In this document: piece after piece, positions 31,115 through 41,136 of the stretch
Layout: each line of letters starts with the position of its first letter
Position numbering within the stretch: the stretch's first letter is position 1
DNA from: Rhynchopus sp. YZ270_cl-10
Taxonomy: Eukaryota; Euglenozoa; Diplonemea; Diplonemida; Diplonemidae
Assembly (NCBI GenBank): GCA_964035575.1
Contig: OZ037924.1
Coordinates: 744,001 to 808,000 of the forward strand
DNA: 64,000 bases
Direction of reading: 5' to 3'
Made by a program: the position numbers and the translations under genes
Notes under the pieces: generated by a model
Told to the model about the DNA's origin: nothing
What the model saw: only the letters and a program-made list of their open reading frames with translations
Databases searched by the model: none

Positions 31115-31566
31115 AAAAATTTTTTTTGAAAAAAAGTCCTTCGGAACCAAAGGGTTAATAAAAAACGTCACAAAGACGTTTTGCGCGCTTTTGTTACGTT
31201 TTTGTGACGTTTTTATTAAAAACATTTTTTTATTATTTTGCGCGTTTTTTGATTATTTTTGCGCGTTTTACGTACGTACCAACATGTATGGTAAAGGATG
31301 TAAATAGACAAAAGTTTTTGAGTGAAAAAATAAAAGTTGGGGCATATTTATTTTTCCATTCATTTTTCTTCCTCCGCCTCCTCTTCTTCTTTTTGGCTGT
31401 AGGGTACTTCTTTGTACTTTTATGGCTGGTGTTGGGCGTGGCGTCAATCGGAGGGTGTGCCTGCATCAATAACAACTATCTCTCTCTTTTTTTTCTCTTT
31501 TTCCAGGGAAGGTTCAAGGGTAGTGACACGACACACCCCTCCACCCTTCCACCCTTCACCTATACC

Positions 31567-33393
31567 ATGCAAAGTCCGCACCTCCGACATCGTGGACGAA
31601 ATGCGTTTCTCGCCCTCTGTGCCGTGGCCTGCCTTAGTGCACCACTTTGCCTTGCATACCACAGCGCCCACATCTTCTGCTCCACAATCTTCCTCTTTCA
31701 AAGCTCTCTAGGTTGCTTTGCTTTGCACCGCTACTTCCGCCGTGGAGACAGGCTATGGTGTACACCTTCATTCGCAGCGCTGCTGATCACACTTCTCGCC
31801 GCAACAGCTCTCTGTGTTTATGAATCTCCAGCGCAAAGCATCGTCCTCATTGCTGCGAAAATCCAGTACATGGTGTTGCCCTGGTTTCTGATCTCCTTCC
31901 TTCCGGAAAGTCTGCAGCCCGCTGTCATCCCCTGTACCGGGATGGTTCTCGGCTTTCCGTATCACATCTATTACTGTTTCCGTACCCTTCACTTTGTCCC
32001 TGCGGTTCTCACGGTAGGGCTTCACTCTCATGTCGTTAGGGAGTGGGGCGATGTAAGGCAGGTGTCTCCGATGCTTGCGCTTCTTTGTATCGACGTTTTG
32101 ATGTATAGCCTGTTTCTCAGCACCTCTGGGTCCCTCATGATTTTCCTTCATGATGGGACAACGTTCCCCGCATTTTTTTTCCACTATGTGGTGCCCTCTG
32201 TATGGTTGACGGTCCTGCTTCCTGATGGGGTAGGTGAGGATTGGGACCTTCGTGGTATCACCGATCTGGACGATGTGAGCGACACTTCTTCTGACGAATA
32301 TTTTTCGTCCGGGGAATGCACCAACGACACCCCCGATTTGGACCTAGAAATCCAGAACCAAGCGAACGGAGAGTCTCAGTGGATGGCCTTCGATGGGGAG
32401 ACTACACTGCGTGCTGTACGGGGTAAGGTGGCAGAACGATTTGGGTTAAAGGGATGCAGGGTGAGGTTGATCGGGGATGGGGTGGTGATGACGGATGGCC
32501 GTCTGGTGGATTATTCGCTGGAGGAAAGATTGCTCCGCTTTTCTGCAAAGCCGGGTCTTATATATTCGAGGGAGAGGTGCGAGGCGGTGGTGTGTGCGAT
32601 GGGTGTTGCGTTGGACATACGTTCGTTGTCGTCAGAATTGCGCAGAAGGATTGCCGCTGATGACACTCATCTCATTGCAGAATTGGCGGTTCTGTTGCCA
32701 ACACAACAGTACCACGTGGATCACACCATTGCAACCGCCCCACGGTGTACTACCACGATTCTCCGGTTGGCGCGACGTATTGACTGTCCAGAGATGGTGA
32801 CCGATGTGGTGATGGGGTTAGCATCTACGCAGTACGGTATGGCAGTGTTGCTGCAGAAGCGGGCTGCGGTGTTGGGTGGGACAGAGGTGTGGGGTGATGC
32901 GGCGACGACATTGGCGATAGTGCGTGCGGCGGATGTGATGGATGTGCGGGTGAGCACGGCGCAAAGGGCACTGCAGCGGCACAGTGCAGAGGCAGTGCTG
33001 GCGGCTGTGGAAGATGAGGTGGAGCACCGCGCCGATGACATGGTGGCGACGTTGCTTGCGCATGGTGCGGTCACACCGCAGCTGCTCAAGGCGGCGGAGC
33101 TGCGGTGCCGCAAACAGTCCCCCCTCTCCTACCTGACAGGAGGCAACCTCACCAACGCACTCATGCAGCGAGGCTACTGCGTCTGGAATGTGCAACGAAG
33201 GCGCGACGCAGTCTGCATCTGTGTGCTGTGGACGTCGCTCTTCGTGGGCACTGCTCTGTTTTTGTTCGGGGGTGGGGGTGAGGAGAACGGCATTGTGTGC
33301 CTGTGGCTTGTGGTCTCGTTTGTGGCATGTCTTGCGGCCCCACCCCGTTCGCTGTGGCATGCGTGTTGGGGTGGGTGTGTGCGTACAGTATAG
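31567..33393 (+). CDS. Polytopic membrane protein with a cytosolic middle domain
   Basis: 608 residues from the ATG after a pyrimidine tract and TTTTTCCAG (31497-31505). The frame is open further upstream, but that part is repeat-derived and unlike coding sequence. Residues about 10-225 contain roughly six hydrophobic segments, including FAALLITLLAATALCV and VSPMLALLCIDVLMYSLF. An acidic linker (DLDDVSDTSSDEYFSS) follows. Residues about 275-345 read TLRAVRGKVAERFGL and RVRLIGDGVVMTDGR, a spacing reminiscent of a ubiquitin-like fold (inference). A helical region leads to two C-terminal membrane segments around AVCICVLWTSLFVGTALFLF. No family is recognised; a transporter or receptor role cannot be claimed. 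Confidence 0.85.
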   Translation: MQSPHLRHRGRNAFLALCAVACLSAPLCLAYHSAHIFCSTIFLFQSSLGCFALHRYFRRGDRLWCTPSFAALLITLLAATALCVYESPAQSIVLIAAKIQYMVLPWFLISFLPESLQPAVIPCTGMVLGFPYHIYYCFRTLHFVPAVLTVGLHSHVVREWGDVRQVSPMLALLCIDVLMYSLFLSTSGSLMIFLHDGTTFPAFFFHYVVPSVWLTVLLPDGVGEDWDLRGITDLDDVSDTSSDEYFSSGECTNDTPDLDLEIQNQANGESQWMAFDGETTLRAVRGKVAERFGLKGCRVRLIGDGVVMTDGRLVDYSLEERLLRFSAKPGLIYSRERCEAVVCAMGVALDIRSLSSELRRRIAADDTHLIAELAVLLPTQQYHVDHTIATAPRCTTTILRLARRIDCPEMVTDVVMGLASTQYGMAVLLQKRAAVLGGTEVWGDAATTLAIVRAADVMDVRVSTAQRALQRHSAEAVLAAVEDEVEHRADDMVATLLAHGAVTPQLLKAAELRCRKQSPLSYLTGGNLTNALMQRGYCVWNVQRRRDAVCICVLWTSLFVGTALFLFGGGGEENGIVCLWLVVSFVACLAAPPRSLWHACWGGCVRTV

Positions 33394-33609
33394 GTAAGGG
33401 TGCGGGACTGTAAGGTGTAGCGTGTAACGCATTTGGTGGCTGATATGGGCTTGACTTATGAGTCGAGTAGATAGAGTGCCTTGCCTGTGAAGGTTTGGGC
33501 TACATAAATGACGCTGCGTTTTCGTAATAATTTGTCAATCTCAACCCCGCTAACCCAAACACCCCACCTACAGATTCTTAACCCCAACCCCAGTCTTTGT
33601 TCACTCACG

Positions 33610-35265
33610 ATGCGTGTGTCGTCTGTGCTTGTGGCAGCGTGCATGCTGTCGGTGGCGGCGGGCACTCCGAACATCATGCTCTTCATGCCCGACGACTTTG
33701 AGTTCAAGTGGAGCGAGGCACCGGAGGGGACGTCGGAGCTGGCTGTGGACATCCCGACACCGAGCTTCGACCGCGTGCGTGACGACGGTGCGGTGTTTGA
33801 GCGTGCGTACACTGCAAGCCCGAAGTGTGCGCCGTCGCGCTTTTCGCTTCTGACTGGACGCTACTCGAGCAGAGGCACGTACGCCGTGGCCCAGGCACGC
33901 CAGTCCTACAGGGACGACGCAGACTGGACCGGGCGCACCTACATCGACGTCCCGCAGACGAAGGTGATTGGGCCCGACTACGCCCGCAACGTGCAGAGCA
34001 CCTTGGAGCGCAACGGGTACGAGACGATCCACTCCGGGAAGTGGCACCTGTTCCCCCTTGACGACGAGGAGGCGTACCTGGAGGACTACTCCTCGCTTGT
34101 TGCTGCGATTGAGAGCGCAGGGTTCTCGACTGTGGCCTCGGCGTACGTGTCGAACATGGGACCGACCGGCGAGACTGATGGGACGAACACGTGGTCGCAC
34201 AACTACGAGTGGCTGGTGGAGACATCCCTGGCGGCAGTGGCCACTGCTGTGGAGGCGGAGAAGCCGTTCTTCCTGCACATGACACCGACAGGGCCGCACA
34301 GCCCGAAGACGTACAGGGCGCTGTTTGACTTCACTGTGCGCCAGACGCCTGCAGGTGTGCTGGACGAGGACCCCGTCACGACGATGCGGTCGCGCACGGA
34401 CCTGTGGGCGGCTGCGGAGGACCTGTCGGACGACACGGACGTGCAGGAGACGCTTGCAGCAGGCATGTGGGTGGACGACATGTTGGGTGCCATGCTTGAC
34501 GGCCTGGAGGACCTCGAGGTCCTCGAAGAGACTGTTGTCATTGTCTGCCTCGACCACGGCGTCGACGGGAAGTCGTCTCTCGCCGAGACGGGCACCCGCA
34601 TCATGCAGGCTGTGATGCACCCCTCTGTGACCGTCACGTCGGTTGCGTCCGTCGTCAGCAACATCGACACGCCTGCAACCATCCTCGAGATTGCCGGGCT
34701 CACGTCGCGCTACACCACCGACGGTGTGTCGTGGCTTGCCGAGGTGCAGGGGACGGTGCCGACAACGACGCTGCCCAAGTTTATGGAGTACGCCCTTGAG
34801 CGTGCGGTGGTGGCAGGGGGCTTCAGGTACTATGAGGGTGCGCTGTACGACCTGGAGGGGGACAACGTGGACACAGACCTGTCTGGGGAGGCTGAGCACG
34901 CAGACACACTGGCGGCGATGGAGGGGTACATGGCGTGCCACGACACGGACACGTCGGCAGAACGCGGCCACGAGGAGACGTGCGCGCAGACGCCGATTGC
35001 GAACGTGTTTGCGACTGCACGCAGTGCGTCTGTTCTGTCATCTGTGGCGACGCGTGTGCGCAGCAGCACCAACACGAGCGCCAGCAGCAGGGGGCTCGGC
35101 AGCGACGTGGCAATGCCGCAGAGTGCCGTTGTGCCGCTGTGGGCTGCGGGTGTGGCCCTCGTGGTGGCGATGTGCACCGCAGCACTGGCAACGCGGTGGT
35201 ACATGCTTGCGAAGCAGGGCCGCATTGAGGAGAGCCGTGCTGCAGACAAGGCTGCGGTGCTCTGA
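33610..35265 (+). CDS. Type I membrane sulfatase
   Basis: 551 residues, one exon. Residues 1-18 form a signal peptide. The alkaline-phosphatase-fold sulfatase signatures are in order: metal-binding D28-D29 (LFMPDD), the signature CAPSRFSLLTGR with C73 as the residue oxidised to formylglycine, GKWH (K144, H146), HMTPTGPHSP, and LDHGVDGKS (D315, H316, K321). All are intact, so hydrolysis of a sulfate ester is expected, acting in the secretory pathway or on the cell surface; the substrate cannot be told. A hydrophobic helix near residues 505-527 (VPLWAAGVALVVAMCTAALA) anchors the C-terminus, leaving a short basic cytosolic tail. The reading frame extends upstream of 33610, but the signal peptide and CACG-ATG context select this start; CCCACCTACAG at 33564-33574 may be its acceptor. 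It is one of the most GC-rich genes here. Confidence 0.92.
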   Translation: MRVSSVLVAACMLSVAAGTPNIMLFMPDDFEFKWSEAPEGTSELAVDIPTPSFDRVRDDGAVFERAYTASPKCAPSRFSLLTGRYSSRGTYAVAQARQSYRDDADWTGRTYIDVPQTKVIGPDYARNVQSTLERNGYETIHSGKWHLFPLDDEEAYLEDYSSLVAAIESAGFSTVASAYVSNMGPTGETDGTNTWSHNYEWLVETSLAAVATAVEAEKPFFLHMTPTGPHSPKTYRALFDFTVRQTPAGVLDEDPVTTMRSRTDLWAAAEDLSDDTDVQETLAAGMWVDDMLGAMLDGLEDLEVLEETVVIVCLDHGVDGKSSLAETGTRIMQAVMHPSVTVTSVASVVSNIDTPATILEIAGLTSRYTTDGVSWLAEVQGTVPTTTLPKFMEYALERAVVAGGFRYYEGALYDLEGDNVDTDLSGEAEHADTLAAMEGYMACHDTDTSAERGHEETCAQTPIANVFATARSASVLSSVATRVRSSTNTSASSRGLGSDVAMPQSAVVPLWAAGVALVVAMCTAALATRWYMLAKQGRIEESRAADKAAVL

Positions 35266-36920
35266 TTGGTGCACACCACAACCCACTCGTGTGCGGTGCG
35301 TCATGTTATTTCGTCATCATAATCATAATCATCATCAGCATCAGCACCACCACCACGGTTATTCGACTTCTCATATTTTACTTTACCCCCTCCTTTCCGT
35401 TCTCCCCAATTCGTTCTTGCTGTTGCTACAAACAAGAACCCGCCGTCAGCGAACAAGGCTGTCGGCAGCACCATGTATTCGCGGCGACGTTGGTTGGCCT
35501 CAGAAGTCCTTCCAAGCTGCAGACCCCAGGTCAGGGCAACTGGCAGAGTTGACGCGCATGTGTGAGAGGCGCGCACGTTCCGTCATGTCCGGCACCTTGT
35601 GGGCGTGTTTTTGACACATACTTGCAGTGGTGTGTGCCCTGTAGGGCCTAGCCGTCTTTCAAGTTTTAACATCATCTTTCCATGCATTATCAACTCCACT
35701 CTCCCCTCTCCCATATCCGATACAGAGCTATCATGTCCACGCTCGCCATGGCGTCTATTCGCGAATCATGCCCGTGAGCCCTGTTCCTCACGAGCATGTT
35801 TGCAATTCAATTGTGTTAGCGTTGCACCTGCTCTTTTTTTTCATTGTTTCCCCCTTTTTTTTTTGCATCGTCTTCGTCCAGGCCGAACCTGGGCGTTGCG
35901 CCAGAACAGACCGTAACCCTACATATGGTACAGGTCACCCCATTTCTTGAACTTGTTACTGTTGCTCATCAAATAGCGGATGTGTCTTGCTCTGTCACGT
36001 GCCTTCTTTTTGTCCCTTAGTCAGGACTAGTCGAAGCCGATACACAAAGCAGACGTGTCTGTTCTGAGATGGTTGCACCTTCCGTTGTGCTGTTGACTGA
36101 GTCAGCCACTCGTTTGTTTGTTTGTTTGTTGCAGACATACTTTTGTTTTTTGTGTTGTATTTTGTTTTAATTTTGTTGTTCTCGACGCTTACGACGTAAA
36201 CATCGTGCTGAAGCGAGAAGCCCGAATGGTGAAGGATTGGGACACGAGTCGCTGGAGAAAGAGAAGTAACTGTTCACAAAGGCTCCCTTCTTGTGCCCAA
36301 TTTTCACCTTTTGCCCATAGCTTTTTACGAAAGATGACAAAATGGTGTACCTTCCAGCAAAGGCACACCATCTTTCAGAAAAAGGTTCCCTCCGATCCAG
36401 TGCCGTGCAAACAAAGTACAGCACCTTTTTTTGTTACATATTCTTTGTGGAATTCTTTGTGGGTCAACATGGTGCCCTCTATGGTTCTCTAAACCCGTGG
36501 AGGTGTTGCACCTGTGTCTGCAGAAATATCTGCAACTATCAAATTTGTTTTCATTTTTCTTTTGTTTTGCTTCAACCCTGCACAAATGAACTAAAAAACC
36601 AAAAGGGGTGCGACATGTTTGCCACCCTCTGATGCTTTCTGTCCTCCTTAACTCAAAGTGTATGCATTGATTAAGGTTACATTTCAACTTCTCTTTTATC
36701 GCCTTTTTTTTTCTTTGGGCAAAAATATCAGCCCATTATCGTCAAATTCGCAATTTTCTCAGATTTAGTTGATAAAAAAAAAAATTTCCCCCGGGAAAGG
36801 CAGGTCAAGTACTGTTCAGGGTTGGTGGTTTCCATTCTTTCTCCACTGCATAACTACTTTTTGCACGCGCTTGTATTCGTCAAACTTCGCGAACGCCACC
36901 CTGCGATTCTTTAGCCGTAT
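35266..36920. other. Intergenic spacer, no gene seen
   Basis: There is an ATC/CAC trinucleotide patch (35310-35360) and pyrimidine-rich stretches. Near 35553 GACGCGC, loop ending TGTGAGAG, GCGCGC resembles a strongly altered type B hairpin. No supported ORF. Confidence 0.5.
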
Positions 36921-36929
36921 GAAAAAAGA

Positions 36930-37175
36930 AGAAAAAAATGGCGCCGCAGGCGAAAAAAAATAGGGTACGGTGTAAAAATGCTGGTTTACACCACACAGTC
37001 ACTCAACAAACCCTTTTTTGCGGAGCAAAAAAGGAAAATCATACTTGGACCGCCCGAAATATATTTCGGGCATTTCGGGCGAATTAGGGGCGGATTTCGG
37101 GCGATTTTGTGCGCCCGAAGTCGCCCGAAAACGCCCGAAATCGCCCGAAATGCAGATTTCGGGCGAATTCGGGCG
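36930..37175. repeat. hAT-associated box and CGCCCGAA palindromic repeat
   Basis: GCGCCGCAGGCG (36940) and CTCCGCAAAAAA-type words belong to the dispersed block. At 37049-37175 the words TTTCGGGCG and CGCCCGAAA are repeated about ten times in both orientations, including CGAAATATATTTCG. An inverted relative lies at 41760-41945. Confidence 0.8.
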
Positions 37176-37202
37176 CTTTTTCCGTAGTGAAAACCGACTA
37201 GG

Positions 37203-37229
37203 TAGGGTTCTACTCATTTTCGCAAAAAA
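37203..37229. mobile_element. Fragment of a piggyBac-type element, left part
   Basis: TAGGGTTCTACTCATTTTCG matches the subterminal repeat of 17704-19503. It continues at 40076 after the inserted element. Confidence 0.6.
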
Positions 37230-37487
37230 TGGTGTGGCAGCGTATACTGGGGGGGTAAACCGGTAGAAACACGGTAGAAACACGGGGAATCGGTTGGGGT
37301 ACCTTTTTTTTGGAAAAAAATTTTTTTTTTTTTACCAGGGCAGGGCAGGCCTTTTGCTAACCATCATGCCATCGTGCCACGTTTTTGGGCGTTTTTTATT
37401 TTTTTTTCCATCATGCCACCATCATGCCACGGGGGGTGGTGGGGCAGGGCTTTCGCTATCCATCACCTGGGGATTTCCCCCCCAGAT

Positions 37488-38056
37488 GGCATGATGGCAT
37501 GATGGCATGATGGCATGATGGCATGATGGCATGATGGCATGATGGCATGATGGCATGATGGCATGATGGCATGATGGCATGATGGCATGATGGCATGATG
37601 GCATGATGGCATGATGGCATGATGGCATGATGGCATGATGGCATGATGGCATGATGGCATGATGGCATGATGGCATGATGGCATGATGGCATGATGGCAT
37701 GATGGCATGATGGCATGATGGCATGATGGCATGATGGCATGATGGCATGATGGCATGATGGCATGATGGCATGATGGCATGATGGCATGATGGCATGATG
37801 GCATGATGGCATGATGGCATGATGGCATGATGGCATGATGGCATGATGGCATGATGGCATGATGGCATGATGGCATGATGGCATGATGGCATGATGGCAT
37901 GATGGCATGATGGCATGATGGCATGATGGCATGATGGCATGATGGCATGATGGCATGATGGCATGATGGCATGATGGCATGATGGCATGATGGCACGATG
38001 GCACGATGGCACGATGGCACGATGGCACGATGGCACGATGGCACGATGGCACGATG
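37488..38056 (+). repeat. Minisatellite (GGCATGATG)n, about 63 copies
   Basis: A nearly perfect 9-bp array; the last eight or so units are all GGCACGATG. Inverted single units (CCATCATGCCA) occur outside at 37363, 37410 and 38469. All six frames are open because the unit length is a multiple of three. Confidence 0.97.
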
Positions 38057-38342
38057 ACACCTTACAATTTTTCTGCTCGCTGCGCTCGCTGTACGCTATT
38101 TTCTTCCTGCCTACGGTGCCATTTTACAATGTCTAAGGGGATTCCCTTGCATTTTGCAGCCAGAAATGAAACTTGACCCAAGCTGCAAAAAATTGACCAT
38201 TCTTATTTCAAAGGAACCCAACCGTTGCAACAGCCCCTGCTTCTGGAAGACGTATTGATTTTGTACGGTTAGTGTACGTAAGGCGCAAGACCAAGGACCG
38301 TTAATAAAGGATTATATTCCGTTTTTTGTTTATATCTCGCAA

Positions 38343-38667
38343 AGCTGACCCTTCGCCTCTCCACCCTGTGGCTGGCAGGGAGGCGCGCGCGAAGCGCGCG
38401 ACGACCGCTTTCACCAGGCGGGAAAGCTCGGAATGTACTTTTTTTTCCAGGAAATTATTTTTTTTTGACCATCATGCCATTCAGGGGGAAAATCCCAAAG
38501 TTAGCAAAAGGCCTGCAGGGCAGGGTTTCCGCCAGCATTTGGGGTTTCAGGATTTGGGGGGGTCCATCAAAAAGACCCCCCAAAAATTTTTTTTTCTCCC
38601 CGCAAGAGCGGTCGTCGCGCGCTTCGCGCGCGCCTCCCTGGCAGCCACAGGTGGAGAGGCGAAGGGT
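38343..38667. repeat. Inverted repeat with arms of about 65 bp
   Basis: 38349-38412 and 38606-38665 are inverted copies that include GCGCGCGAAGCGCGCG. The spacer has GGGGGGTCCATC and CAGCATTTGGGG. The arms are the 3' part of the hAT-associated block. Confidence 0.8.
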
Positions 38668-39461
38668 CCTGCGGGGGGAGGGCCGCAAAAAAAATTTCGG
38701 GAAGGGTTGAAAGGGCGGGGGAGCTCACTGCCGATTGAGGTGTCACTTCCACTAGGCTGCAGAAAGGCTGTCTTTGCTTTTTTGTTGTGTCGACAATCAC
38801 CTGCTAGTGCAGGATCTGGTCGGGGGTGGAAGCTTAACAAGGTAAGGGTCTTGTGAGAGGGTGATGGCATTTGCTTTTTTCGTTGTATGGCGCTACAGTG
38901 ATTATGGCCAGCCTGATTATGGCGCTACAGTGCTGCAGTTGGAACATGTAATAGAAAGTGAATGTACTCGCTGCTTGCATCGAAGCCTCCTTAAAAAAGG
39001 GGCAACCACATAAGTATCAATGGGGATATATCAATATCAAATAGTCAGCAACAGCGCCGCAGGCGCACGGTACGCTACTTTTTTCTTTTTCTCTTTTTTT
39101 CTTTTAGATTTCCCCCCCCCTTTTCTTCCACTTCTTTTGACACAGCGAGCCAAATGCTCTGCACGGTGGGGTCACATGACCACGGGGGGTCATCTACAAC
39201 CTCCAAAACCCCATTTTTCTTGGGGGGGTCCATGGGCCCCCCCAAACCCCTGTAAAAATCCGGATTTTTCTGGGAAAAATATTGGGGGGGTCCATGGTCC
39301 CCCCCGGTCCCCCTTGGCGGAAACCCTGCAGGGGGGCTTCTCTATACTGTAGGCATTTTCAGAGGCACAGATTTGACAGACCGGGGCCGGAACTGGCTGG
39401 GATGTCACGAAACTGACAAAAAAAGTGGTTTTCGACCTTTTTTTTTTGTCAAGCTGTACTG

Positions 39462-39874
39462 TACTGTGTATACTGTGTATACTGTGTATACTGTGTATAC
39501 TGTGTATACTGTGTATACTGTGTATACTGTGTATACTGTGTATACTGTGTATACTGTGTATACTGTGTATACTGTGTATACTGTGTATACTGTGTATACT
39601 GTGTATACTGTGTATACTGTGTATACTGTGTATACTGTGTATACTGTGTATACTGTGTATACTGTGTATACTGTGTATACTGTGTATACTGTGTATACTG
39701 TGTATACTGTGTATACTGTGTATACTGTGTATACTGTGTATACTGTGTATACTGTGTATACTGTGTATACTGTGTATACTGTGTATACTGTGTATACTGT
39801 GTATACTGTGTATACTGTGTATACTGTGTATACTGTGTATACTGTGTATACTGTGTATACTGTGTATACTGTGT
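39462..39874 (+). repeat. Minisatellite (TACTGTGTA)n, about 45 copies
   Basis: A perfect 9-bp array, the reverse complement of that at 21382-21604. Confidence 0.97.
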
Positions 39875-40075
39875 TCTGCGGAAATTGACCAAAAACGAGA
39901 ACTTCTCCATTTCGGCAAATTGACCCCACCACTGGCCGGACGGATTCCGGAAATGCAAATGCCGGCGTTTAAAAGTTCACCAGCGAAAAAAAAAGAAATT
40001 TTTCCAACATCTATACCCCCCTTTACGGAGCGATAACTGGTAGAAACACGGGGAATCGGTTAAGGCGCCACACCA

Positions 40076-40490
40076 AAAAACTTTTTATATTTGGAAAGAT
40101 TTGATGCCAAATCTGTCAAAATAAGCAAGAATCAAAAACTTTTGTACACCTGAGTGCACTTTGGAGGCCCGTGAGAATCACCACCAAGTCACGGGTTTTC
40201 TGACTATCATTTGCTTATTCCTACCCAAAACACACTATGAACCGGGTTTTCACTATTTTTTCGTATTTCAGGGTGAATTTTTGTGAATTTTCGGGTCACA
40301 GGGTGGTTCTGACCCATTCTCGGGGTGTTTCGGGCCTGTAGTTGCTCAGGAGATGCCCAAAAACGTGAAAAATCGCCTTTTTACGTTTTTAGTAGTATTT
40401 TAGTGTAAATTGTTAGGGAAATCGGTTTTATACGTGGCTGCTAACAGAGCTGCACTCATATAAGTTGGGTTCTACTAGGAATTTTTGCTC
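40076..40490. mobile_element. Fragment of a piggyBac-type element, right part
   Basis: AAGCAAGAATC and GTGGCTGCTAACAGAGCTGC with the following text match 18440-19180 of the 1.8 kb piggyBac. The fragment ends where the tandem block at 40494 begins. No terminal CCC or TTAA is seen here. Confidence 0.7.
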
Positions 40491-40493
40491 AAT

Positions 40494-41136
40494 TTTCAAC
40501 TTACCTTCCTTCACCCCCCTGTAAGGGTAACCGTAGGTGAAGTAAGGTCTAGTATTGAAATCGATGTGGGGGGGGGAAAGGGTCAATTTTACAAAACCAG
40601 ATTTTGAGGAAAATTTTAGCTGAAAATGGGCCCCACGTATAAGCAACCGGGCTCATATTTCTCAAAATTTAAGTAGTCAAAAAATTATCCAATTTTCGAG
40701 ATTGACCCCACCACTGCACGGGCGGAGCCCAAAAATGCAAATAAGGACCCTTTTTCAACTTACCTTCCTTCACCCCCCTGTAAGGGTAACCGTAGGTGAA
40801 GTAAGGTATAGTATTGAAATCGATGTGGGGGGGGGAAAGGGTCAATTTTACAAAACCAGATTTTGAGGAAAATTTTCAACTTACCTTCCTTCACCCCCCT
40901 GTAAGGGTAACCGTAGGTGAAGTAAGGTATAGTATTGAAATCGATGTGGGGGGGGGGAAAGGGTCAATTTTACAAAACCAGATTTTGAGGAAAATTTTAG
41001 CTGAAAATGGGCCCCACGTATAAGCAACCGGGCTCATATTTCTCAAAATTTAAGTAGTCAAAAAATTATCCAATTTTCGAGATTGACCCCACCACTGCAC
41101 GGGCGGAGCCCAAAAATGCAAATAAGGACCCTTTTT
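40494..41136 (+). repeat. Composite tandem repeat X-Y, X, X-Y
   Basis: Unit X (about 122 bp, from CAACTTACCTTCCTTCACC to GAGGAAAATTTT) occurs at 40494, 40756 and 40877. Unit Y (about 140 bp, from AGCTGAAAATGGGCC to AAGGACCCTTTTT) follows the first and third X. Copies are nearly identical, so the expansion is recent. X contains an inverted pair, CTTACCTTCCTTCACC / GGTGAAGTAAGG. Confidence 0.95.

Larger units (their letters stand above)
29533..31154. mobile_element. piggyBac-type element keeping a transposase end, 1.6 kb
   Basis: It is flanked by TTAA (29529-29532, 31155-31158). The inverted ends are CCCTTTAGTTCC and CCCTTTGGTTCC. The left part has three subterminal direct repeats of about 190 bp with GATCTTTCAAAAGAAGCAA or close variants. 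Next comes the 3' part of the transposase gene (30123-30676), then a right subterminal region. A run of 38 G lies at 31075-31112. The N-terminal and most of the catalytic region are missing, so it cannot move on its own. Confidence 0.92.
29479..31290. mobile_element. Palindromic MITE interrupted by a piggyBac element
   Basis: The left arm 29479-29528 (from CATACATGTTGG to AATGTTTT) and the right arm about 31218-31290 are inverted copies, including GGTACGTACGTAAAACGCGC. Between them, after removal of 29533-31154 and one TTAA, is about 60 bp with an inner AACGTCACAAA inverted pair. The piggyBac thus landed in the TTAA near the centre of an older fold-back element. Confidence 0.75.
37230..40075. 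mobile_element. TGGTGTGGC-type element carrying two minisatellites
   Basis: Inverted ends TGGTGTGGC (9 bp, then weaker matches) are flanked by AAAAA on both sides. The sequence outside the ends joins into an uninterrupted piggyBac subterminal repeat, proving insertion. The 2,846 bp hold a GGCATGATG array, a dispersed hAT-associated block with a 65-bp fold-back, an R1 box and a TATACTGTG array. No protein is encoded. GTAGAAACACGG / GGGAATCGGTT lies inside both ends (37264, 40041). Confidence 0.8.

Noticed and set aside
35553-35590. GC-rich hairpin with TGTGAGAG as a type B module.
   Set aside because: Arms and loop differ too much and no branch-like AAC or acceptor follows.
37263-37302. GTAGAAACACGG / GGGAATCGGTT motif as a separate short MITE end at 37263-37302.
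   Set aside because: It may be an internal copy of the element's right end, but no second terminal repeat or duplication could be found.
37422-38060. Long open frames through the GGCATGATG, TACTGTGTA and TACTGTG arrays on both strands.
   Set aside because: A stop-free repeat unit leaves several frames open at once; no conserved flanking exons, so these are not genes.
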